A DNA stretch of 43,410 nt from Welwitschia mirabilis (lineage: Eukaryota > Gnetophyta > Gnetopsida > Welwitschiales), in assembly GCA_051453625.1 (NCBI GenBank), contig JBOZIK010000001.1, positions 104,645,001 to 104,688,410 of the forward strand, read 5' to 3'. The notes beneath the pieces were generated by a model. That model was not told where the DNA came from. It saw only the letters and a list, made by a program, of their open reading frames with translations, and made no database searches. This document shows positions 30,111 to 41,475 of this stretch, one piece after another (the first letter of the stretch is position 1; each line of letters begins with the position of its first letter). The position numbers and the translations under genes are program-made.

Positions 30111-31320
30111 AGTATCTATTGCAACTTTTCCATTGGTAACACAAACAATACTGATAGGATTAGTAGAACATAAATCATACATGATATCTTTGCTGCTTCC
30201 ATAGGCAATCGCCAATGCTCCTTTGCTTATTTTTCATGAATTACTATTAATTGTGATTGTAAAATCACTATCACAAAGCTGACTAGTTGAGATCAGATTC
30301 TTTACCAGACCTAGAATATGTCTGACACTAGTTTAAGTGATGTTCTAGTCATTCTGCCTCCTTAAGACAAATATTTCCTTGCCTTTGATCTTGTATCTAT
30401 CATCATCTTTCATCCAAATGCATGAATTATCTATGATAGGTCCATAAGAAAAGAAGAATGCTTTTCAAGGATAGTATGAAACTAGATATGCTTACACATT
30501 AAAATATCCTTCCTATGTTAATAGAGAAGCATTAGCTTCGCCATTCGAACGTGGAGCAAAAAAGGAAGTCTCTTTTCTTTTTGGTCCATCTGCTTACACT
30601 TTCTTTGAGCTTCCAGCAATATCTTATCATATGTCCTTTCTTCTTGCAGTAGGACTAGACAATGTCCTTACTTTTGGATCTAGCTTTGCTTTTTCTCATG
30701 CTTCATCCTGCCTTATACTCAGAATGTATTCTCTCTACTAATAGAGCTTATCCTTCTTTCTTGTTGCTAGAGGAGCCAAATGAATTCTTCTTTTTTATAT
30801 TCAACATCATTACAATTAGTTATTCAAAAATAAAATTATTATTACTAGCGTACTTAAGAATAGAACTTACAACATTCAACCATCTATGAGACAATGAAAT
30901 CAAATTGCAGTGATGTGCATATCCTTTATAAATGTTATTACAAGATCATCAGTTTTTAAGAATATATTCTGCATGTCGTCTAGGCGAGTTAAAAAGTTTA
31001 CTTCCTCATTCATCTTCATATTAAAAGCTTGACTAAAGACTATATACTTATTTATTATAAATGGATAATCATACTGGTTTTTATAGTTTCTTTGCAGTCT
31101 AAAATTTGGAATGAGCCTTTAAAATGCTATTGTTGAGATAAGGACAAATGAAAGATAAAGCATTAGGATTTAAATTCTCCCATTTGGCATCTAGCATGAA
31201 GGACAACCAAGCAATGTCATACATATTTAGATCTGCCTTTGCTTGTGCTTTTCTCTTCAAAACAATTTTACATTATTTTTGTAATAAGATGTCTTCCATT
31301 AAGATTTTTCAAACACCCTA
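30111..31320 (-). pseudogene. Copia-3 gag and protease-region remnants
   Basis: On the - strand near 30653-30600 the frame reads SYCKKKGHMIRYCWKL, a CCHC knuckle lacking its first Cys (a stop lies two codons earlier). Around 30330-30250 frames give LVKNLISTSQLCDSDF, the segment between protease and pre-integrase (LG.NLLSVSQLCD). The N-terminal gag between 30700 and 31320 is decayed and only weakly recognisable. Confidence 0.6.
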
Positions 31321-31411
31321 ATTTTCTAGGCCTACAAGTTTGTTTGCTGATTGTAGATACTCCATTTCAAAATCATAGCACCCCAAAAGTATAAAATAAA
31401 AATGTGCAAAT

Positions 31412-31514
31412 TGTGGCATACATGCTCCCCTTGTGCAACTCGACAAGTGGTTAAATAATAAGGACTCTAGTTTCCACCTAATAACTTTTGGTGTGATGGT
31501 AAATGGGCTTAACA
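31412..31514 (+). repeat. TRIM candidate, LTR 1
   Basis: 103 bp. It contains GACAAGTGGTTAAATAATAA followed by GGACTCTAGTTTCCACC, which resembles the D-arm and anticodon arm of class II tRNAs, as in the Gypsy-1 LTR. Confidence 0.6.
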
Positions 31515-31515
31515 A

Positions 31516-31533
31516 TTGACATTAGAGCCATGG
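31516..31533 (+). promoter_or_regulatory. TRIM candidate, tRNA-iMet primer binding site
   Basis: TTGACATTAGAGCCATGG, followed by TTTT. The canonical site reads TGGTATCAGAGCCAGGTTT. AGAGCCA is exact, one extra T precedes GGTTT, and three differences in the first seven bases are transitions. It is two bases from the LTR end. Confidence 0.55.
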
Positions 31534-31600
31534 TTTTAACTTGATTTAGTTTTAAATCTCCTTGATGACTTCCAGTTCATGTGAGAACTTGACATGTGAA

Positions 31601-31613
31601 TTGGGGAAGAGAT
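31601..31613 (+). promoter_or_regulatory. TRIM candidate, polypurine tract
   Basis: TTGGGGAAGAGAT immediately before the TG start of LTR 2. Confidence 0.55.
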
Positions 31614-31720
31614 TGTTAAGTGGATGCTCCCCATGCCCAGCTTGATGAGGAAGTAAATATCAAGGATTCTAGTTTTTACTTAAGTCATGACTTCTTGTGT
31701 GATGGTAAATGGGTCTAACA
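31614..31720 (+). repeat. TRIM candidate, LTR 2
   Basis: 107 bp, TGTTAAGTGG to GGGTCTAACA. It is diverged from LTR 1 by substitutions over most of its length except the conserved ATGCTCCCC and GTGTGATGGTAAATGGG blocks. Confidence 0.6.
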
Positions 31721-33741
31721 TAAAGTGCACACTTATGCATTAAATTCAAAGAATATGTTTACTTAGATCTTCAAAGTAATTTTTAACACAAGTAGAATTC
31801 CAAAAAGTCTTGAAGGAAAAAAAGTTAATTAGCAATAATCAAGGTGAAAACACGTCTTATTATTTTATTGAATTCTAGTTTTTGAGTTCCACGGTAATTC
31901 AATTCCACTATCATTAATCTTAACATTTGACTAATGTATTCAAGATTAATCTCAAACTGAAAATAGGCTAAAGGATAAAGTCATACTTCCTTGCTCTTGT
32001 CATCTCCTCTTTTCCATTATCACTTAGAAAATTTGACCAAACAATCACTAAAAAATTCATGCCTTGTTATAATTTCTAGCTTATCCCATAGATTCTTTGG
32101 AAAGCCACATTTTAAAAAAATAATTAACAAATTCATGCCTTATTATAATTTCTAAATCAACCCAAAGCTACTTTGCAAAGCCTCATTATGGAAAACATGA
32201 TCAATTATCTTTGATTTTTCAACATTTCATTATGGATTAATTTTTAAGTTCACTATAATTAGTGTATCCTTATTAAATATCATATCAATAATGACTTTAC
32301 ACTAGAAGAGTTGAATATTAAATGAGTGTGCTTTAAAGTTTCATTTTATAATATTCCCATATTATTAGGATTCTAGATGGTATCATAACTCGTAGATGAT
32401 ATCAAAAACCTTAATTGTGGTGTAAGACTTGACCCTTTTACACATCATACCATTATTATTATTAAAAAAATTAAGACTACAATTAATTTTTTTCAAAAAC
32501 CCTTCAACTGAGTAGAAGATGCATCATGAATTCTTGGAACATGTCTAATCAACCCAAGGCTTGTCTAGAGTATGAAATTGCTAACTAATAAATGTTTAAT
32601 CCTTATTATCATTCATAAGATTTAGTGATAACTTAAATGAACCTATTAATTTTTAAGGGAGGTTATACATTTAGAATGAAAAAATAAGGAAAAATGACAT
32701 CACCAAGAATATATAAGTATTAGTTATCACTACCTAAAAATCAGATTTTCTAACAGATACTACTTGGATTTTGGTATTTCATTAGTGTAAGCCTGATAGT
32801 ACTGTGATTAGTTTTTTAGATTAATTTATCAGAGGCATTTTTCATAGCTAATCTCCATTTTGTTGGTATTTATTTGGTATTGGATTTTATTACAGTATTA
32901 AACAACAATGATTTTGGATTCAAGTAGTCAAGCAAAGCTTCCCCCATCCCAAAATGTTCTTGTTTAGAGAGAGGTTTAAGATCCATCTATATTTCTTCGT
33001 CTTCATGAATTATAGCTTCCAAGATTTCCTTTCCTAATAATTGTTATGAAATCTTTGTTGAAATAACTAAAGAAAATTAGGGTTTTGTATTTATAATGCA
33101 AATTCTTACTTCTATTTAAGTATAAAATGTTTTAGTGTTGATAGGAACTCTAAGGATCTTTATGATAATGAATTTGTTATATTTGGTATATGTACATTCA
33201 TTCATGAATTTCCACCTAGTTGCATTTCTCAATGGACTTCTTGTTAACCCATTCTTTTCCAATATGGTTCTAATTTGGTTGATAGGTAAGATTGTTAATG
33301 GCTCCCTCTAGATTGCTATTGTTGAATATCTTTAGATTGATATTGTTTTCTAGGAGCTTTTGTTAATCGACAATATTGTTTCTCACGTATAGTCTTTCAT
33401 ACTATTCAAAATGCTTCATGAAAAAATAAAAATAAGCATTAGACATAGGGGTGTATTGCTGGAAAGAACTTTAGTATTGAAAGTGTAGTACATTTGATCT
33501 TCAAATGTGGTGCAATGCTTATTACAACAGAGTGACATTATTACCTTATGAAGGAGTTTTAATATGAAAGTTTTCCAAATAATTGTTTATTTGTACTTTT
33601 TACTTAGGTACTACATATATGATGATGATAGCTAGAAGTGATGATTTTTTGGTCAAATATCTATTTTTGGGAATTCACATCCTTAGAAACTATTGATTCA
33701 TGTTTTGTTGCTAATGGTTTTTTAGCAAAAATAATGTATAA
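31721..33741. other. AT-rich sequence without recognised genes
   Basis: Around 32056-32207 there is an imperfect tandem duplication of about 76 bp (TTCATGCCTTGTTATAATTT at 32056, TTCATGCCTTATTATAATTT at 32132). No protein family is recognised elsewhere. Confidence 0.4.
32056..32207. repeat. Imperfect tandem duplication, period ~76 bp
   Basis: Both copies start TTCATGCCTTRTTATAATTT and contain CTTTGSAAAGCCWCATT. Confidence 0.75.
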
Positions 33742-34086
33742 TTATTTTTGTTGTAACAGAAAGTGCATAAAAGTTATGTTGACTAAAATATCGGCTATAT
33801 ATGAAACTTGAAGCTTTGAGTGATTGTATGTCCCCTTGGAAATACAACCACCATATTCCTCCAAAAATTTTGGATCAATGCTATAGAAATTGTTGTATGA
33901 CCATGCAAAAGCATTCATGTGACAAATCAACAAATTACGCCACCTTTTTTTATTTGGCTTGTTAGATAGATGTGAACTAATTAATAGATGTTTTATTTTA
34001 TTTTTAGAAATAAAAATGTACTTTAAATGATTAGGTAATTCTTTTAGTCTTAATTTAAATTCATGAATTTTTTTGAGAAAATTCAT
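33742..34086 (-). pseudogene. Gypsy-2 pre-RT pol segment
   Basis: This open frame of 114 codons contains KLRLKELPNHLKYIF, HLLISSHLS and HMNAFAWSYNNFYSIDPKF. They match the segment before RT in Athila/Tat-type Gypsy pol (pattern LK.LP.HLKYAFLG....PVIIS..L....E..L...L..H..AIGW.I.DI.GI.P). The frame ends before the RT catalytic motifs. Confidence 0.7.
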
Positions 34087-34095
34087 GCATATTTT

Positions 34096-34344
34096 TTATT
34101 TTATAAAATTCCAAAACATTTCATTCAATATCAATTTTTTAAATGAAATTAATACAGTAAGGGATTCAAGAAAAGAATTAATCAAGTTTCTATATTTAAT
34201 ATCTAAACATTTATTATTGATTATAATCAAATGTAAATCATCATACAATAAAAATTTTGTCATCAAAGTTATGAACCAACTAATTTGTTCATTTGATGGT
34301 AATTTTTTCTTAAAATTATCAAAAATATTAAAAGAGATTCTCAT
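34096..34344 (-). pseudogene. Gypsy-2 protease-RT linker segment
   Basis: This 82-codon frame starts MRISFNIFDNFKKKLPSNEQ, resembling the end of the Athila protease domain (L..RV..E...FNVF.AMK.P...E.C). It is adjacent to and upstream of the pre-RT segment, as expected. The N gap follows on its N-terminal side. Confidence 0.5.
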
Positions 34345-34826
34345 NNNNNNNNNNNNNNNNNNNNNNNNNNNNNNNNNNNNNNNNNNNNNNNNNNNNNNNN
34401 NNNNNNNNNNNNNNNNNNNNNNNNNNNNNNNNNNNNNNNNNNNNNNNNNNNNNNNNNNNNNNNNNNNNNNNNNNNNNNNNNNNNNNNNNNNNNNNNNNNN
34501 NNNNNNNNNNNNNNNNNNNNNNNNNNNNNNNNNNNNNNNNNNNNNNNNNNNNNNNNNNNNNNNNNNNNNNNNNNNNNNNNNNNNNNNNNNNNNNNNNNNN
34601 NNNNNNNNNNNNNNNNNNNNNNNNNNNNNNNNNNNNNNNNNNNNNNNNNNNNNNNNNNNNNNNNNNNNNNNNNNNNNNNNNNNNNNNNNNNNNNNNNNNN
34701 NNNNNNNNNNNNNNNNNNNNNNNNNNNNNNNNNNNNNNNNNNNNNNNNNNNNNNNNNNNNNNNNNNNNNNNNNNNNNNNNNNNNNNNNNNNNNNNNNNNN
34801 NNNNNNNNNNNNNNNNNNNNNNNNNN
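34345..34826. other. 482-N gap in Gypsy-2
   Basis: No flank duplication is visible. Part of the Gypsy-2 protease-RT region may be missing here. Confidence 0.9.
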
Positions 34827-36030
34827 TGAAATGATCATGGTTCTAGTTTTATGTTGTGTCTTCACATTAGTGGTTTCAAGTTGTGACCAACTAACGATGA
34901 CAAAATAATTAGTTCAATTTTAAAGTACATCAGTGATTATAAAGTCAATCAGGTAAATATTTTTGATAATAAGCACACTTTAAATAACTCATAGTGGTTT
35001 GATTGTGGAGCAATTAACAAAGGAAAGAGTCATGGAAGGTAGTTGCGAGTGACTAAAACCAAGGAACAAGATCAAATTATATGACATGATATCATAGTTT
35101 TTAAACTCAAACTCATCACCAAACTTGAAAAGGTAGTCTAGACTTGGATCTACCATCCAAATTTAACAAAACTTCGTAAACTCAACACAAAATCAAAAAG
35201 ACCAGAAAGGTTTGAAATAAGATGCATTTTTCTTTAGTTTTAAGCATTTCCATGTACTTAAGTAGTTCAAGGAGCATTCTCAGTAAAATGTTAAGTAATG
35301 AATAGTCTAGAAACATAATTAATGTGAGTAACAAACACATGTATAAGTTTTATTAATTATTCTCTTTAGCTTTTGATTATTTAAGTCTTGCTTTTATTTA
35401 ATTGAAAAATAAGTATATTAAAAGCTTAAAATCTCATATAAGGAGGGCTAGTCCTAGATTTCATAGAGAGAAGTCTTCTTTACATTTTAAAGAGAGCCAT
35501 TAGTAATGGGCCTTGGTACAAGACCAAAAAAAAGTTGAAGAGATTAGAATGTTTTTGGAGAGGATTATTTAAAGCATACATATCTTTAATGATATACTCA
35601 AAAAAACAAAAATTATTATCTTAGTTCTATATAAACATATAGAACTTCATAGCTTTTCATTCTAAACTATGAAGCTGAAATAATATTAGATCCATATTAA
35701 TATGGTATTTAGGAAGTATTCATATAATTTGTGTTTTTTTAACTAGAATTCTAGCTTATTTTCAGTATTTCTCAGAGAAATGTCTCCATATGGTCATGTA
35801 TGACCTTAAATATAGTTACAAATGAATTACGCCCACATATATGATATAAATGTACTAAGCTATAGGGTCACTGGGCATAATGACATCCTATAGTTAGAGA
35901 TATTTATATTAAATATTATGTTCAACTACCAAGCCTGAGTTTTAGGTCCATTAACTTGCTAAACTGGGAGTTTGATGAGTTTTGCATGTGAGAAAGAGAT
36001 AAACTTCTCTTAGTAAGTTTTCCTTTTCTA
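34827..36030. other. Unassigned AT-rich block inside Gypsy-2
   Basis: No retroelement domain is recognised in about 1.2 kb between protease and linker. It may be a separate insertion or decayed element sequence. Confidence 0.35.
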
Positions 36031-36140
36031 ACTTGCTCAAACTCACCATGACTATATTGATACTAACTCCAATATTAACTAGAGCACATTCAATAACAGT
36101 CAATACTAGATATAGGAATAACAAGGAAAACTAGAGTCAC
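36031..36140 (-). pseudogene. Gypsy-2 aspartic protease remnant
   Basis: The - strand frame reads IECALVNIGVSINIVMVSLS and then KLEKENLL, aligning with the Athila/Tat protease pattern ALCDLGASI.LMP.S...KLGLG. The catalytic triad D-L-G-A appears as N-I-G-V, so the active-site Asp is lost. Confidence 0.55.
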
Positions 36141-36970
36141 AAAATTTTACACATAAGTTGGCTTGAATCAAATAAGATGAGAAAGCAGTAATTCCAATCT
36201 TCTACATATTTATTTCAACTTTTTAATTCATATTGTAGTGCTTTTAGTGAAATATCCTCTAAATACTTAGCATATGACAACAATTTTTAATTAATTCTAA
36301 CAGAGATAAATTAGCACTAGTTTCTTTAAACATGTAATAAATTGCATAAAATGCTTTATCTTGTGAAGATTTATATTTTGTATAAAAAGAATATGAGGAA
36401 TAAGTTCATTAATACTTTTATTTTTCTTATCATTTAATTTAGTTTCTTAATTTAATGGTTGCTTTTCATTTGATTTAAGTTCTTCAATAATTTTATCATT
36501 TCTTAATCTTATAGTTTTAGAACTTGTTTTATTGTTAACGTATTTATTGTTTTGGGATTAGAGTTCATTTGAAGATGAAAATTTGTGTTTTGTTATTTCT
36601 TTTCTTTTCTTTTCTTTTTTCTCTTTCTTTTTTGTTAAAACACATAATTTAAAGATGTACTACATTTGTTCCACTTGTGTTACTAAGCTTTTTTAGTCTT
36701 TTTGAGCTCAAATTTAGTATTAGGAGTAGGTAAGGCTAAAGGTGTTAGTTTTAGTTCATCTTGTTAATCTGCATATTAGTTTGCTTTCTGATAATATCCA
36801 CTAGGCATGTTAGGATTAAACTTCTTGTGTTATCTAAAATTTAGGTTATGTTGAGATATTCTTGATAGTTATTATTAAAAGTTGAGGTAGTGTTAAATTG
36901 AATGGATGTTGATTATTATTGAAAGCATTTAATTCAGCATACTTTTCTTAGTAAAGGGAATCTAAGTTAA
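36141..36970. other. Gypsy-2 gag C-terminal / protease spacer
   Basis: Decayed, AT-rich. A polypyrimidine run (TTTTC repeats, about 36594-36632) is the only local feature. Confidence 0.35.
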
Positions 36971-37800
36971 TTTAAAATTTTTACAATTAGATCATAAGTA
37001 GCCCACATAAAGAAGATGAAGAGTTAGAAATTAAAAGATTTATTAACTTGATTAGAGGCAAGTTGAGCTTTTTAATTGCTTTGTAATGTTCTCCATTATG
37101 TTTTAATAATGTTATCCAAACTTATTTTGTAATGTTGTGTTCATAATTACTCTTCTTCCATTTTTTGGCAACTCAAATAAGTGCATTTAAATGTTTTAAA
37201 GCTAAATTAGATTTTAATTTATATAATTTTCCTTCCATTTTATGTTTGAACTAAGTTTATAGTTTCAACGTATATCCCTTTTAAAAAGACTTGTATAAGT
37301 GTAAAATTTTCAAATCCATGATTAGGATTTTAACTAGTAATATTTTAAAGCATTAAGGAACTTGAGCATGGAATTTAAATTACTCTTATTTAAGCAGAGA
37401 TTTGTTTAGTCATATGATTAATCTTGGAAATAAGAAGATCTTTCTTTATGAATTTTTTCCTCTTAATCCTCTATAATATATATATTTCATTAATATAAGT
37501 TGGTGAGATCAAATTCTAGCTTGATCCATAAGCAAAATAATAACAATGATTAAGCTTGGATTCATTTATGTTTTCATGCGAGGTGATGCGACAAATCATT
37601 TCCAACTCTTCTAAAACTTCACAAGGATCTTTATGATTATGCCTATGATAGGTAGGGAAGAGCTTAAGATTCTCAAATTTATAAATAATATCAGTATTAT
37701 TTTAAAAAATGGTATTAATGATACAAAAATCCAAGAAATTAGTTAAAGCTTTATCAAGAGTTAGGAGTGCAGTGAAGGAAATCGCCATCATCATTATTGC
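36971..37800 (-). pseudogene. Gypsy-2 gag remnant
   Basis: On the - strand near 37690-37560 the frame gives FENLKLFPTYHRHNHKDPCE and then VLEELEMICRI, matching the Athila/Tat gag core (F.LLP.F.GL..EDP..HL.EFE.VC). Near 37450-37390 it gives KKFIKKDLLISKINHMTKQI (KFL.KFFP.SKTN.LR..I). These two landmarks in order identify a Gypsy retrotransposon gag domain. Stops separate the pieces. Confidence 0.65.
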
Positions 37801-39514
37801 AATTAGAACTAGCATTAATTCCATTAAAGTTAGGATACAAAAAGATCAAAAGATTTATCAATGATGTTGTAACTCTCATTAAGAGAAGAAGTGAGATATG
37901 AATTTTTCATGAAATAGAATGGTCAAGAAGGTGAAAGTGATAGCACATGGTGATTGATAGAAGAACATAAAAAAATGAGTACAAAGGTTTAATTCTTTCT
38001 AAACATTTGTAAGTCCATATCCAAACCACAAAAATGATAAAAAATGATGAATACACATAGATGTAGAATAAGATTAGATAATGAAGTTGAAACATATGCA
38101 CCTCGAAATCTTGTGGAGCACAACAGTTCACATTCACAATTTCTAAGTATTAATTTCGCACTTAATTTCTTAACAATGAGATCAAAAAGATGCTTGAAAT
38201 CTATTTTTAGTGGATTTAGCATGAGGAGAGCAATGAGAAGACTCCATAAATGACTATTACACTTAATAATATAGAAACTCTTATCAAAATAACTTGATAA
38301 ATATATCCTACATAGTTGTGAATACTAGCGAGTACATGAATATTGAATTGACAGAACTAAGTGTTTGCTCTTAACAAGAGCTACTTTACCAACACTAACA
38401 CTTTAATATAATAAGAGACTTTTGTTGTCAATACATAAAAATTCCTTGCATCAGAAAAAAATAAAGAAGAAAGAATAAAAGATTCTTATGAAATAAAACA
38501 TAATTATGCATGCATTTTTGTTGAACTTTATTAGGTACATAATCAGGTTAAGAGAGAAAATCATATATTTAAGAAAAGCATCTAAATGGAAAAAGGTATC
38601 TCTAAAAACATTTAGAATCATGCATTAAGATTAAATAAATTCATTGAATTCATAAAAATCTTGTTGATAAAGATTTATGCTATGAGGCATAAGTGAACTA
38701 TTAAGTTAAAGCAAACAAAGTTTTCACATTTTTCATATAAAATGATATGATTATTAAAACTAAATTAACTAATATGCTCAAAATAAATTTAATTAGGGTT
38801 TAACACATTAAAAACTAGTGAATATCAATTAATAAAATCATCTAATTCAATCATACATGCTTGACCAAATTGAAAACAAATTATAATTTTATAAAACATT
38901 AATTTGGAATTCATAAAAAATGCATCATGAAAACTTAATAAATTAGTGAGAGAATATAAAATAACTATATAATCATATTAATTAAAATACAATATAGGCT
39001 AAAAAACCCTAAAAGTATGTATAACATCTTATTTAAAGTACTTTCTTAAAGACATGTATTCAACATGCAATTGGAGGAAGAGAAAGTAGATGAGAGAATG
39101 CAAGAGGAAAAATTTTGACATTAAAAAACTATCAAAAATATAATATTTGAGTCTACCATGCCATAATTGAAATATTTCCAAATCATAAGTTTAAGGATCA
39201 ATCAAACAAATACAATAAAATGTAAAGTACAACATGCAAAAGTAATAATCAAAGGTCTATTGTGGGCTAAAATATTAAGAAATTAGTAAACATGTAGGAA
39301 ACAGTAATTGAAAAATTTGAAAGTTTGCAAAGTTTCTTACGAAATAAAGTATTCACTTTTAAATAAAAAGTATGGTTTGCTATAAAAAGAAGCCATTAAA
39401 AATAAAAGTTTATGAAAAACACCATAAAAAATTTCCATTAAGGAAAATTTAAAAATAATTTGTAATGAATGTCAATGTATGAATTTTATAAGAGGAAAAG
39501 ATATTAGGAATTTA
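37801..39514. other. AT-rich sequence without recognised genes
   Basis: It could include the 5' LTR and leader of Gypsy-2, but I cannot find paired repeats. Short frames at 37907-38253 on both strands resemble nothing known. Confidence 0.35.
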
Positions 39515-40565
39515 TGTTGCCAGTTGATGTCAAAATAATATGATCTTTGTAGAATGTAATGTGATTTTACAGATGCAAGAAGCTGAAAGAACCATAACTA
39601 AAAGGTAGTCAAGACTTGAATGTGTTCTAATTTTGTTTATTTCACTTTCTATCCAAGGACTTAAACTATGCATTAGGCGGATTACCCTTGGGCTAACTAG
39701 ACCTAGAAATGAACATTTAGGCTATTTCATATAGTGTTAACTAGACCCATATGAGATCAGCTAGACCTAGACAAAGGCGGTTGACCAAATTTTAGGTAGA
39801 GATGATGTGATAAAATGACATGAGTTACTTGGGTTGACCTAATGTTTCAAGGGATTGACCAGTCAGAGCAGAAGCAAAACTTTTTAGACAGTTTTCTAAC
39901 CTTTATCTCATCTAATCTACTCATTATAAATGTCAGATTCCTTTCCAACTACCTAATAACTATATTTTAAAAAGATCTATTTAAAAAGGCTGTACTCAAA
40001 ACTCAAAAGAGATTGAAGTATTTTTAACAAAGGAGGTTGTACTCTTGATCCAAAAAGCTTATCTTTGTAACAAAGTCCTTCTCTTTCTCAATACTTACCT
40101 TTGTATTAAATCTAAGCAATGGGACTCATTTTTGGTACTTGTATTTGAGTGACTTAGAGCATAAAGACTTCATCTTGTCACTCATCCTTAAATATTTTAT
40201 GAAGGTTGAGCCTTAGCCTAAAAAAGTCCCTTTATGAAGGTTGAGACTTATCTTGGAAAGTCTGTTTTATGAAGGTTGAGACTTATCCTATAAGAGTCCG
40301 CTTTATAAAGGTTAAAGATGAGCCTTGAAAACATAGTGGATAGTGAACTAACAAAGATCTAGAATAGCCTCGGTTGTTAGCTGTCTTCCAAGAGTGGAGT
40401 AGAGTCTATCTGAAACACTATAAATCTTGTCTTGTGCATTATTTTCGGTCTAATTTTTAAGTTTATTTTGTTATATCTTTTTATCTCATAATTTATTCTT
40501 TGGGTAGTAACAATTGTTTAAATTTATCAAAAATCCTATTCCACCCAACCCCCAACACTCCTTTA
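39515..40565 (+). repeat. Copia-5 5' LTR
   Basis: It starts TGTTGCCAGTTGATGTCAAA. The window ends GAAGATTGT right after the PPT, so the 3' LTR would begin with the same TGT. It carries GTTAACTAGACC / CAGCTAGACC repeats (about 39690-39770), a set of ~35 bp tandem repeats, and a C-rich end (CACCCAACCCCC) typical of SIRE-type LTRs. The right edge is set by the PBS-like site and is approximate. Confidence 0.55.
40196..40337. repeat. Four tandem ~35 bp repeats in the Copia-5 LTR
   Basis: Units start TTTATGAAGGTTGAG at 40196, 40231 and 40266, and TTTATAAAGGTTAAA at 40302. The rest of each unit is a variant of CTTATCCTA..AGAGTCC. The spacing is 35, 35 and 36 bp. Confidence 0.85.
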
Positions 40566-40567
40566 TT

Positions 40568-40582
40568 TGATATTGAGTAAGG
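40568..40582 (+). promoter_or_regulatory. Copia-5 primer binding site (degenerate)
   Basis: TGATATTGAGTAAGG resembles TGGTATCAGAGCAGG with one deletion and a few transitions. It lies at the LTR-to-gag boundary. Confidence 0.35.
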
Positions 40583-41475
40583 TTAAGTCAGTAGCAGGTT
40601 TTAAAAAATGGTGACTCATAACCTTAACCATTAGTAATCCTTCAGATGGATTCTCTATCAGAAGGCCACTACTATTTGATGGAACCAACTATGCTTATTA
40701 GAAGGTCAGGATGAGAATTTTCCTTAGGTCCCTTAATGTTGATATAGAAGAGGTTATTTACAATGGATGTGAACAATATACAATGCCCAAAACAGATAGT
40801 AATGGAAACATCATGATCATTGTGAAAATGAGAGAGCAATAGACTCCTATTAATAAGGCTATGGAAATAATAGATGCCTATGCTCTTGATGCTATTTTTT
40901 GTGTAATTTGTTCAAAAGAATTCAAGAGGATTATAAATTGCGAATCTGCTAAAGAAGTATGGGACATTCTTGAAATAGCTCATGAAGGTATGTCTATCAT
41001 AAAACAGGAAAAATTGCAGATGCTTATCTCCAAGTTCAAAGACATTCATATGGAGGAGGAAAAACTTTTCAGGAATTCTTTGCTAGACTAATAGACATTG
41101 TAAATTCCATGGCTACTGTTGGAGAAAGACAAAGGAATCCAAAATAGGAAGGAAGGTCTTAAGATCCCTTCCTAAGAGATCTAAACTAAAAGTGACCATG
41201 ATCGAAGAACTTAAAGAGCTAAAAAATATGCCACTAGATGAATTACATGGTAGTATTTAAACTTATGATTAAAATTTTCTAAGAATAAAAAGAAAAGCTT
41301 TTCTTTAAAAAGTGTGAAGGAAGATACAAAACGTGACATGCCAGAAGATGAATTAGATGAAGTAGATCTTTTAACAATAAAATTTAAAACATGTTTTTCA
41401 AGTAGAAGAGATAGATTAGGCATATGAAAAACAATTATACCAACAACAAAAACCTAAAGGATCTAAAGAAATCCT

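Larger units (their letters stand above)
25863..31320 (-). mobile_element. Copia-3: Copia element on the - strand
   Basis: On the - strand the order from high to low coordinate is gag with knuckle (about 31300-30560), protease region, pre-integrase/integrase (about 30100-29400), RT (about 28900-27600), RNase H (about 27300-27000), PPT (26169-26182) and LTR (26168-25863). Three N gaps lie within it, all with duplicated flanks. The 5' LTR expected above 31320 is not recognised, so the element may be truncated there. It interrupts Copia-4. Confidence 0.75.
31412..31720 (+). mobile_element. Candidate TRIM (miniature LTR retrotransposon)
   Basis: Two related ~105 bp direct repeats (31412-31514, 31614-31720) flank 99 bp. 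Each runs from TGT..ATGCTCCCC to GTGTGATGGTAAATGGG and ends CTTAACA/TCTAACA. The start of the second (TGTTAAG) is the exact inverse of the end of the first (CTTAACA), as in LTR termini. A PBS-like site follows the first repeat and a purine tract precedes the second. Size and layout match TRIM elements (LTRs of about 100-250 bp, no genes). I see no clear target-site duplication. Confidence 0.65.
33742..37800 (-). mobile_element. Gypsy-2: decayed Athila/Tat-like Gypsy element, - strand
   Basis: On the - strand, gag (about 37800-36980), protease (about 36130-36040), the protease-RT linker (34344-34096) and the first part of the pol region before RT (34086-33742) occur in Gypsy order. About 1.2 kb plus the 34345-34826 N gap separate protease from linker, more than usual, suggesting an insertion. 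I recognise no RT core, integrase or LTR. Confidence 0.55.

Noticed and set aside
37907-38253. Three overlapping 69-77 codon frames
   Set aside because: They have no known motif and lie in AT-rich sequence, so chance is likely.
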